A stretch of 64,000 bases of DNA from Asterias amurensis (Eukaryota; Echinodermata; Asteroidea; Forcipulatida; Asteriidae): the NCBI RefSeq assembly GCF_032118995.1, contig NC_092648.1, forward strand, positions 20,364,450 through 20,428,449, written 5' to 3'. Shown here piece by piece: positions 54,371 through 64,000 of the stretch (position 1 is its first letter; each line of letters opens with the position of its first letter). The notes beneath the pieces are model-generated. The model saw nothing but the letters and a program-made list of their open reading frames with translations, searched no databases and was not told the origin of the DNA. Position numbers and translations under genes: made by a program.

Positions 54371-57299
54371 ATTTAGACAGTAAGCCGTGATGCTTATAGG
54401 AAAAAGAGTATTTTCCTCCTCAGTACAGTCTGCAAAAAAATTTTTTTTAATGTGACTGACATCCATAAAATAAGTCTGATCTGGTACCTATTTCAATTCA
54501 ACATTATCACTTGACACTGTAGTTTCTAGAAATACAATTTGAGTGAAAGTTCTTTTCAAACAGTGACATGCACCGTCCCTTCAAGCAAGTGATTTGCTAG
54601 TACCAACAGTAAGTCTTTTTTACACCCATTATTAGTTAGTAATTCAAAACGACAAATTGATGCAAAGTGGCCGAGAAATGCATAGCTGTTGGCAACAAAA
54701 GTTCAGGGGGAAAAAAACTCCAAAATGTGGACAGACCGACTCCCTTGGTCCTAGGTATGACTGTTGCATTGATCAGCAAGCCTCATGCTGTGTAACCCGG
54801 TACACCTGGTTCCCCTTCCAGGCAGAGTAAATCTTCACACACAATCTGCGATGATAACATCTGACAGTAACGCCTAATATTACGCCCTTGGCCATGATTT
54901 GAAATTGTCTTCTACTGTGAAACTTTCCTATGTGTTTATTCAAAAATAAATTGCTGGATCTGCAACTAAGGGATCTTGTTTCAGGTTGGTTTAATAAAGA
55001 GATTGGAATTGGCAGACCTTGAACTTCCAACAACTTTTTTCCCCTTGAAAAGACACAGCTAGAAGAAAAATTATTATTTTTACTGGAATTTAAAGAGAAA
55101 GTCGCAAAAATAATAAAAATAGTGTAAGCGCATCATGCTTATTAAGTATTCTATGTTTCACAAAAATGAGAATAAAAACTGGAAGCATAATTTTAGCAGT
55201 CAGAAGGGTGCCTGTGGGTCTTTGAACATCCTGTTTTTAATTTGGACACCCTGTTTTACTTGTCATTTACATGTAATAAGAATGTAAGAGACCATTTTGG
55301 ACACCCTGTTTTACTTGTCATTTACATAATATAAGAATGTACGAGACCATTTTTGACACCCAGTATTAAAATTTCCTCAATTTTACAATGGACCTCAGGC
55401 CTGTCATAGTTACAGGTCTGAGGCCAGTGACTTTAGCTTTGGGCCAGTAAACTCATAACTGGACAATTTCAATGGTCTTGCATTTTGCATTTTGATCTTC
55501 TGTCTGATAAATCTCTTCAAATTGTGATGAGTATTGAAGAATGAATATAATACCAGGCCTGATCACCAAGGCAATGAAGGCAATGTTGCCTCCATGCCCC
55601 CTAGTCATTGCCTTCGTGCCCTTGAAATGCTCCAGTAGAAATTTACAATTTCCACATTAGGTGCTCTTTACTGAGGAAAAAGTGACTTAGTGCCCTTGCC
55701 CTTTCAAAAACAAAGCATCAGGGAGTATACACAGATATTTCTCTTTTAAAATGGTTTTGTTGAAATTATCAGTTCAAATGTTAAACCATGCAGGATTTAT
55801 TTTTCAATTTGATCTTGTGAAAACTTCTTGTCTGGTAAACTTGTTGTGCTACGTGTACGAGCCCTGTGTGGTTTTCACCCCAAATTTGAACCATACACTC
55901 TACAATCTAGGCCTACAAGGCAGGACGCTTTGTACCATGGAGCAATATGGAGTATGTAGAGCCCAAACAAGAGGGTGTGGTGGGGTTGGGTGTAGCAGGA
56001 GTTCCTGCACTTTATGTATTTAAGAGAAGATTTAGGAGCAGCAATTACAATCACAATAGGTGCTGTGTGTGTGTGTTAAATTGAAGCCTTTTTAGAACAA
56101 GAGTTTAGTTAATAATTGTCAATAATGCTGATTTAGGTACCTAGACGAAATTATCAAGAAAGATGCAACAGAAGTTAACTGTGAAAGTGTTTGATTATGT
56201 AGCTCTTATCCAATTTGTTGAGAAAACTCAAAAGAAATTCACTGTATTTTTATCAAGAAGCCAAATCCATAAATGTTTACCTAGGTGCTAACAGGAGTCA
56301 ACACCATGCAGCAGTCAGTCACAAACGGAAACTTGAGTCTGACATAGTTTTAATAAGGTCTATATCAACAGGGGGATTTCAGACGAAATATATTTGCAGG
56401 CTACTTTTAACCAACAAGGGGGTTTTCTGATAGGATGTATACGCTTACGCAAATGTTTTTTAGGGTCATTACCAAGGTATGACATCTGTTCTAGACTTCT
56501 GGTCTTGGACGTAAGTCAGTTGTCCTCTTTTGGAGGAGTTGGCATAAATCATACTATAAAATAATGTAAACAAAGACCACACCAACTACAACAAGTCCAA
56601 AGGATGAACAAATGACACCATTCAAATAATCACATACAAATTTATAACCAGGAAAAGTTCTGCATTGCAACTGTTGACATAAAAAAATTAACAAAGTCTC
56701 TTATTTTGCCCAGTTACAGGCCTGATACTTCATGCCTCCATTGCCCCTCTGGTCAGCGTGATGTTCAAATATTAAAGATGTTGATGATAGATTGTCACTC
56801 TTTTATCAAAGAGAAACTGTCTTGATGACCTTCCCTTTAAGAAAAAAACTACGCATCAGACCACCGGTGTTATGTTTTTAGGAATAATATATATATTTTT
56901 TTTAAGTGATAGTCAGATCATAATTGTATCAGGCATGGCATTTTCCCCCGTACACCCTTGCCCATACAATCAGAGGACAGGAAGACCAAAAATACCAGCA
57001 CAAAAATGTATTACCATCTAAACACATGTCGCTAGGCTTAAGCCATAGACTGACAAGGCCGCTCATTTACACAGCGGCAGAGCACCTTGTTGGCCAGCGG
57101 TCAAATATAGAAATTTACTGTTTAACACTTGCCTGGACGCTGACACAGAATTACACGGCGATTGATGAGTGCCATCTTGTTCCCTTAGGTTGAGTTTACT
57201 AAACTTGCGTCCCTGAAATCACCTTGAAAAGATTACAATCTATGCTTCAGAATGTGTCCGTGGGTGCATTCAACAATTGAAAATACACGGAAGTTCTGT

Positions 57300-57600
57300 C
57301 CACGGAGAAACCCGTACTACCTACAGGAGGCGAGCAAGGACCGACCGCAGCTGCCGTGTGAGATCGAGAAACAACCGGTCAGTCGGGGTGACGTGAGAGT
57401 GGGTCGACGATAAGAACACGGCGGCGGACGGGGTGTAAAAAGTGTCGTGCAACATTAACCTTGAGACCATGTGAAGCAGACGAAATTGACTCCCAGGTGC
57501 TGTCAGTGTGGAAGGAAGACTGGGCTGCACTTTACAGACTCGACTCTGTCAGCTGCACCCGCATTGTCTTCCAATTTCAATAGGACATGTGTGCAAGTTG
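57300..57600. promoter_or_regulatory. CpG-rich stretch, possible promoter
   Basis: Local CpG density is far above the surroundings (gaccgaccgcagctgccgtg, cacggcggcggacggggtg). No coding match on either strand. It could be a promoter or 5' exon of PTGR2 (minus), whose first exon is missing, or of an unseen gene. Confidence 0.35.
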
Positions 57601-58071
57601 TCCACTTTTGAGGGGGGTTGTCCCATCCACACAGACGAGTTGGTCTCTGTTACACAGGTAGTCACCGTATTATTGAACACACACAAGCGCGCGTGATTAT
57701 ACAATGCGTTGACCCCTCTCTAGCTCTATCTCACATCGGTGTCGATGACCGGTGGGACTTCGATCCACAGTGACTTTGAAACCCTGGATATGGTTCATTA
57801 ACTCATCATTAACTTTGATCGGTTGATTCAATGCAGAAAAACAGACAAATTGTCTACTAAAGGTCATGATATACTCTTGAAACTTATGGGGAAAAAACCG
57901 CCTAGCATAATAAATTGTGGAGAGTTTTTGCAGGAATCAGGGTTATTACTCCGACCGCACATGGACCACGTGTTGCAGTCATAACTCTTGATCCTCCCGA
58001 AGTGTCCTGTCCAAGAAGCTGCAATTTTTATGATTTTTTGCATCAGGATCTTATCACTGTAGCAGATTAGA

Positions 58072-58569
58072 CCGGTGTCAGATGCAATTGTGTCCGCCAT
58101 GCAATACTGTCCGCTCCGGGCACTTTTGCATATGCAATCGTGTTCGGGGCTATGCAATAACCGTCCGGCGGACATGAACATGACTGTAAATGACGTGCGC
58201 GCGTAAGCGAGCTCGCATGCACTGAACCTACTTATATGGTGAGCATGAATGTTCACGTATTTTATGTTCGCAGCGAATACCCAACGGTCGAACATTTCCC
58301 ATGTCATTCATGACATGCACTTAGCTTGTAAAACAAATGGCGAAAGTGTTCCGTCGACCAAGGGCGTTTAATTTACTGCAAGAATAGTTTTGCACGGGGG
58401 CGGACACAACTGCATTTGCAAATGTGTCCGGGCGGACACAATTGCATTATGCAGCAGCGTCAGGGTGGACACGACTGCATATGCAAAACCGTCCGGCAGA
58501 CATTATTGCATAAGCAATAATGTCCTCCGGAAAGTATTGCATAGAGGACATAATTGCATGCGACATCGG
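58072..58569. mobile_element. R-type GCATATGC-rich element, copy 2
   Basis: It begins ccggtgtcagatgcaattgt and ends ttgcatgcgacatcgg, imperfect inverted ends of ~40 bp. Both flanks carry modules pairing a gtccgg..ccggac palindrome with ttgcatatgcaa. The middle holds a conserved block (cgtcgaccaagggcgtttaa). Confidence 0.8.
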
Positions 58570-59393
58570 TACTGCTTGTAGGCCTACAAGTTTTCCATAC
58601 ATGGCTCTATTTAATGCTCTGCCCACCTCCATGCTCTGACTAGGATTGGTGATACCAACGAGGCCTCCCCACATCGCATAGTGTATGTATTCCCCGAAAG
58701 AAAAACAAATGTTCCTCCTCACAGGCCTATCCTTTGAAGTAACAGGCCTATTGACAAGTTATTCCATGATATATAAATATTCCAAAGGGTGTGAAGAAGG
58801 GTGGAGATGGGGGGGGGCGGGGGGGGGGCGACGGGGCCCCTCAATATACCCAAAACGCAACACACGCATACAATTCGCCCGATTCGTCCTCATGAATTTC
58901 AATACAAACATTCTAATAACAAGTAGGCTAGGTCTATGTATTGTTTGAACCGAGTTAGGCGTAGGCCTACTGTTGAAGTGGGTGTAAACTTCTTCTTTTC
59001 CAATAGGGTTTGCACATTTTTGAAATATGGGGGATCTTGCCAACGTTCCATGGCCCACCCAAGGAAAAAAAAAAGGACGGGGGAATATCCGTTGCCTTTT
59101 ATTGGATGGACAAGCCAATTGTGTCAGTCTCTATGAGTCCAATATAACTTTCAATTTCTGAAATTGCTGATTTATCGCCCTCATAACACATTTCACAAGC
59201 CAACTGCTTGATACAACATGCAGGCCAGAGTTTTGAGAAATGTAAAGCACTGTGGATATAAGGTGGAGAGGATACATGAGAGGGCTTATTGCATGGTATC
59301 TCCAATCCGAGAAAGGACAAAGCTCCAACCCCCTCCCCCACCCCTTGGTTATTCCCTGGTACGACAAAACACGTTTTATAGCCCATCGGTTAA

Positions 59394-59767
59394 AGGAACA
59401 CGTTGCCTTGGATCGGACGAGTTGGTCAAAACAAAAGCGTTTGTAACCGTTTTGTATATGGTTGGAAAGATGTTTTAAAAGTAGAATACAATGATCCCGA
59501 CAAGTTTGCCTCGAAATTGCGTGGTTTTCCTTCTACTGTGAGAACTAACACGGTCGGCCATTTATGGGAGTCAAAATTTTGACCCCCATAAATGGCCGAC
59601 GTGTTAGTCAACGAGGTAAAAGGAAAACCACGCAATTTCGAGGCATGTTTGTGTGGATCATTGTATTCTACTTTTACAACATCTTTCTACCCATATGCAT
59701 TTTATAAAAAAACGGTTACAAACGCTTTTCAAAGACCAACTCGACCGATCCAAGGCAACGTGTTCCT
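59394..59767. mobile_element. MITE family C, copy 2
   Basis: AGGAACACGTTGCCTTGG and its inverse at the ends, with TTAA at 59390-59393 and 59768-59771. Near-complete palindrome with a ggccatttatgggag / ataaatggcc centre. Confidence 0.9.
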
Positions 59768-59771
59768 TTAA

Positions 59772-59913
59772 AGGAACACGTTGCCTTGGATCGGTCGAGT
59801 TGATCATTGTATTCTACTTTTAAAACATCTTTCCAACCATGTGCATTTTATACAAAACGGTTACAAACGCTTTTGTTTTGACCAACTCGTCCGATCCAAG
59901 GCAACGTGTTCCT
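59772..59913. mobile_element. MITE family C, 142-bp deletion derivative abutting copy 2
   Basis: Same ends as copy 2 and sharing the single TTAA at 59768-59771; TTAA again at 59914-59917. The central ~230 bp are absent. Confidence 0.9.
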
Positions 59914-60039
59914 TTAAGATTAGCTCCTCATCACTTCTTTTAAAAAAAAATACCTAGGGCCGACATTTTCATCAAATGTGATGCCTATAATTACCCCGGT
60001 CATCGTGGTCTGTTTTACTTCATATATACAACAACTATG

Positions 60040-60513
60040 CCGGTGTCAGATGCAATTGTGTCCGGTATGCAATACTGTCCGCTCTGGACACTTTTGCATA
60101 TGCAATCGTATCCGGGGCTATGCAAAAACCGTCCGGTGGACATAATTATGTGCATGACTAATACATGGATGTGCGCGCGTAAGCGAGCGTGCATGCACTG
60201 AACCTATACGATATACAGCATGAATATTCACGTATTAATTTTTATGATTGCAGCGAATATCCAACGGCAGAACATTTCCCGTCATTCATGACATGCACTT
60301 AGCTTGTAAAAATATGGCGACCATGTTCCGTCAACCAAGGGCGTTTAATTTACTGCAATGACGGTTTTGCACGGCCGGACACAACTGCATATGCAAATGT
60401 TTCCGGGCGGACACAATTGCATTATGCGACAGTGTCCGGGCGGACTTTATTGCATATGCAATAATGTCCTCCGGCTAGTAATGCATAGAGGACATAATTG
60501 CATGCGACATCGG
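60040..60513. mobile_element. R-type GCATATGC-rich element, copy 3
   Basis: Same order of blocks as the copy at 58072: ccggtgtcagatgcaattgt, cttttgcatatgcaatcg, ccaagggcgtttaatttact, ttgcatatgcaataatgtcc, catgcgacatcgg. Confidence 0.82.
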
Positions 60514-60817
60514 TGCTCTGACTCACGCCCCCTTGTGTGCTGGTGCCCACCAGCCAGCCAATGAGATATGCACAGGTGTGCAACGGCTATAGTGAAGCAA
60601 TCTACAATAAAGACTATCCATGCTACGTCATCGTAACTTCCTATAGTTTAATAATTGCCGTGTTGAAACTTTGTTTTTTCAACAGTAAATATAAACAGAG
60701 GTGTTCTTTTGAAACGGATCAGTGGACTTGAGGCAGGGAAGCGTATTCACAAGACAGTGGAATAGCATTGGCCTCAGAGGAAAACACTGTCGGCCTTTGT
60801 CATAAAAACATTTAAAA

Positions 60818-60941
60818 AAACAAACAAAAAACAAACAAACAAACAAACAAACAAACAAACAAACAGACAAAACTTAACTTAAACCAGTAATACCACACAT
60901 ACTGCAGAAACAATTAAGCAAACAAACAAACAAACAAACAA
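60818..60941 (+). repeat. (AAAC)n microsatellites
   Basis: Two caaa-repeat runs, about 60818-60865 and 60918-60941, separated by ~50 bases. Confidence 0.85.
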
Positions 60942-61560
60942 CAACATCTGTTTGCAGATTTTGCTTATCCACATTGCTACTTTATTCGATAGCAAAAGCG
61001 ACGCTATGTTTGCCATTGATAAGTAGACCTTTGCACTTGTCTTGCTAAGAAATGTTTGAGCACTATACAATCACGCAGTTCACATTGTCACAATGAATAG
61101 AATCGACACAATAATTGTACAATAATTGTATAGATTGTGAACTTCTAACTCATTTACAATTCCAGATTGTTGATACGTGACATTCTATCGTTTAGATGAT
61201 AACTACACCAGCATGGTCATCTGTATTCCATTCAAACCATCCAAATGTCTAATTAACCACAGTACTCTTCCTGTTACTCAGCAACACATGATGGTTTACT
61301 TACCACTCGATGCCTCTTGCGGGCCGGCCGCAGATTCTATGAAAGGTCACCCAGCCCAAGTGTCCGTATAAAACTTGCTACAGATGATACCATGTTATGC
61401 TCAATGTTAGTTGACATTTTTGTATACACGCAAATGTCTGCACATGAGCTGTTTTCATAGGCACATGCTCATGCCCATCACTGTCACATTTCGAGTTGAG
61501 AAATATTAATTGAATAGTTATAATTTGTAAGAAGCACATCTGAGTTCGTTTATCATCATC

Positions 61561-61693
61561 ATGGGAAAGCACAAGGCGTACGGGAGCAATCCGAGGAAGC
61601 GAAGGAGGATACGTTTTGTACCGAAGTGGCTCGAGAAACACGGCACCCAAGATGGAGCACCACTCCCACTACCGAACTCGGTCAATGACCCTG
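61561..61693 (+). CDS. Probable first coding exon of an unrecognised basic protein (partial)
   Basis: ATG at 61561 opens a 44-codon frame, MGKHKAYGSNPRKRRRIRF then VPKWLEKHGTQDGAPLPLP, ending at a good donor (ctg|gtaagatt) in phase 1. A compact basic patch (RKRRRIR) suggests a nuclear localisation or nucleic-acid-binding segment, followed by an acidic/proline turn. I do not recognise the family and see no second exon before 64000, so the gene would continue to the right. Codons look ordinary and the stretch is less AT-rich than its flanks. It could also be a transposon-encoded exon. Confidence 0.5.
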
Positions 61694-64000
61694 GTAAGAT
61701 TTACATATTATATTTTTCAAATTTGTAATTAATTGCACAGTCAATATTAATCTATTGACCGAATATTTTTGTTTACGATGGAGACGGCCACAACACCGCG
61801 AGTCAGTGACGTAGTGTTAATGTATAGTATTGTAGACTTTCATCTGGTTTGGGGTTGAACAAAATAACTAAAATAAATTGTGAACCTTAAAAAGAAAATC
61901 TCCGAACAAATTTAGCGAATGACAGGCTATAGGCCGATATGTGAGCATCCATGAGTATTTTTCATTTGAACATTATTGTTTTCGGAAACACCAATACACA
62001 CTAAAGACACGAACAACAAGTTTGCAATGAAACCATGATACCACCCATTCCTCAAAACTTAAATAAAGTCGATGCGCTCAAATAACAAAACACGTCGTTT
62101 ATAGTATTATACATTGGCGCGAAACCAAAGACTAGGCATAAGATAGCAAGATTATTTGTGAATAATTGTTTCCTGATTCAAATTATCCTAACATACAGAC
62201 ACCCCTAATCTTAGTTTGAGATCTTTTAAAAAGAGCTTTCGTCAAAATTAATTTGAAGAATCGGTTAAGACTATATACCGTTGTCAGATGCAATAGTGTC
62301 CGCCATGCAATACTGTCCACTCCGGACACTTTTGCATATGCAATCGTGTCCGGGGCTATGCAAAAACCGTCCGGTGGACATGTAACTTGACTGTATGTGC
62401 GCGCGTAAGCGAACATGAATATTCACGTATTTTATAATTGCAGCGAATAATTAACTGCCGAACATTTCCCATGTCATTCATGACTTGCCCTTGCTTGTAA
62501 AAAGATGGCGAACGTGTTCCGCCGACCAAGGGCGTATAATTTACTGCAAGGACGGTTTAGCATGGGGCGGACCCAACTGCATATGCAAATGTGTCCGGGA
62601 CGCAACTATATTATGCAGCAGCGTCCAGGCGGACACGATTGCATATGCAAAACCGTCTGGCGGTCATTATTGCATATGCAATAATGTTCTCCGGATAGTA
62701 TTGCATAGAGGACATAATAGTTGCATGCGACACCGCCTTCCCTTTCACTGATGACACCAAGATCACCCCCTTCATGTTAAGATGTTATAGTGAATATAAA
62801 TTATACAATTGTTTCTCGTTTCTCATTAACAAAGTCTGACCCTTACCTTTAATTATGTATTTTCTTGTTCACGGATTTGTAAGTAATTTGTCCCTTTGGA
62901 AGAGTTGACATCAAAATCATGCAACCTAAACACTATTTCGAAGGAAGTCAACCACCAACACAATTTTCAGAACAAGTTTTTTTTTTCTGATAGAAGTTAC
63001 ACAAACTATTTTCCTTGGTCATTATATTACCGAAGTATGAGCGTACCTTTTTGTAACAAACTAATATGGACACACTAAGAGATAAGTCCATGATACATTC
63101 TTGTGTGATATTGATGCATAAAACATCCAACTGCTTTTGTTTGTATATAAGATAAACATTTAATATTTCATCGGTGTTGTTAATGGATACGTCGTCGAGC
63201 AAGTCATATAAAATGATTCATTCCAGGAGAAATAAACAAAACGAATTCCTTCCACCGAGAGATGGTTTCTCTCTCGGTATAATAACAGTAATACATTGGC
63301 ACGATTTTATGTCGTGCCGAAGTTTCCAGGGTTCTCCTGATGCAAAGCTTTGAATGAAAACCACATGGATGGGTCGAATACATAGGCCTATATCAAGGTC
63401 TTCATCAACAAACCAAAGTTGTTCTGAGATAAATTTCTGTCACGATGTTGAGAACTTGCTGGGACACTTCCCAATTGAACCTATGTCAAAGCGAATACGG
63501 ATTTGATTTTAGGCCACACAGGTTTTCCCTGCAATTTCAAAAAGAAATTCATTCCACCTCGTTAGAGATGGTCAAAGGACGCAAGCAAGAGTGGTCAACC
63601 ATTCTATTTCACAGATGATAGGCCTAGTAGAAATTCAACTGTTTGTGAAAATGTAGTCTTGATCACTATAGAAGAATGACTGGGGGAAAAGCATCTGCAA
63701 AATTGATGTGTTATTATGTATCTCATACGACTGATGTAAAGTCTCATGATAATAATGAGCATTATGGATATTTGACGCGGGAACTGTAATTCGTATTTGA
63801 AGTTGCGCTATAAAATTAAAATTTTGAAAAGAGATAGGCCCACGATAACCGTTTTTTTGGACCGACTACATGGTTAACACCACATAAAGAATGCGGTCAT
63901 ATTGTAACATGAACACAGTCTTGATTTCACCTATATACGTAATGATTCAACATGAATACCAATGAAGTAAAAAGGAAAGAAGAGAAAAACTCGGTCGTGT
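61694..64000. other. No gene recognised to the end of the window
   Basis: Holds the R-type element at 62278-62735; the remainder is AT-rich. A short inverted repeat (ccaccgagagatggtttctctctcggta) lies at 63254-63283. Possibly the first intron of the gene starting at 61561. Confidence 0.4.
62278..62735. mobile_element. R-type GCATATGC-rich element, copy 4
   Basis: Begins ccgttgtcagatgcaatagt and ends ttgcatgcgacacc. It contains four tgcatatgca palindromes and the block gccgaccaagggcgtataat. Confidence 0.82.

Larger units (their letters stand above)
52215..57299. other. Long stretch without a recognised gene
   Basis: Probably PTGR2 upstream intron or intergenic DNA. Contains MITE family B (52503-52876), the TTAA-type element at 53995-54370, family G repeats (55556-55722 and near 56705) and otherwise AT-rich sequence. 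Frames such as 54773-55033 (-) and 56924-57193 (+) match no family I know. Confidence 0.4.

Noticed and set aside
57864-58307. 147-codon minus-strand frame
   Set aside because: Half of it lies in an R-type element and it has no recognisable domain.

Overview
The window is animal nuclear DNA, AT-rich, with intron-containing genes whose products align best to vertebrate orthologues. It most likely comes from an echinoderm, probably a sea star: the proteins look deuterostome, introns are short, and the DNA is packed with small inverted-repeat elements of a kind I associate with sea stars. The species assignment is inference; the gene calls rest on exon-by-exon translation with splice sites and phases.

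Layout, left to right. 2-2415 (+): the last three coding exons of a nesprin (SYNE1/2-like), ending in a complete KASH domain. 5384-6533: a decayed Tc1-like transposon with ~200-bp inverted ends, lying between two convergent genes. 7053-14798 (-): TAF1A, a subunit of the RNA polymerase I factor SL1/TIF-IB. 14799-15302: a ~500-bp gap between start codons, probably a shared promoter. 15303-21275 (+): TAF6L, the SAGA/PCAF-complex histone-fold and HEAT subunit, complete in ten coding exons. 23292-24766 (+): a short asparaginase-domain gene resembling compact bacterial proteins, with a one-base frame break near its end. 25698-27563: a nest of repeats inside repeats. 27901-37361 (+): TMX1, an ER transmembrane thioredoxin with a CPAC active site, complete in six exons; its first intron holds a 978-bp foldback element. 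38265-42170: a 3.9-kb array of a 45-bp palindromic minisatellite. 45289-52214 (-): PTGR2 (15-oxoprostaglandin reductase), six exons, with the short first coding exon not found. 61561-61693 (+): a probable first exon of an unrecognised basic protein. The rest of 52.2-64 kb is mostly dispersed repeats.

The genes are not an operon and do not form one pathway. Two features of the arrangement stand out. TAF1A and TAF6L, TBP-associated factors serving different machineries, are head to head. SYNE, TMX1 and PTGR2 all have human counterparts on 14q22-q24 (SYNE2, TMX1, PTGR2), which suggests an old linkage group.

Several unrelated MITE families (called A, B, C and H here) end in AG next to TTAA, which fits Kolobok-type (or piggyBac-type) transposition. 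Other structures are tRNA-like SINEs, a LINE C-terminal fragment, a 121-bp satellite, GCATATGC-rich elements (R) and simple repeats. I found no CRISPR array, rRNA gene or convincing functional tRNA gene.
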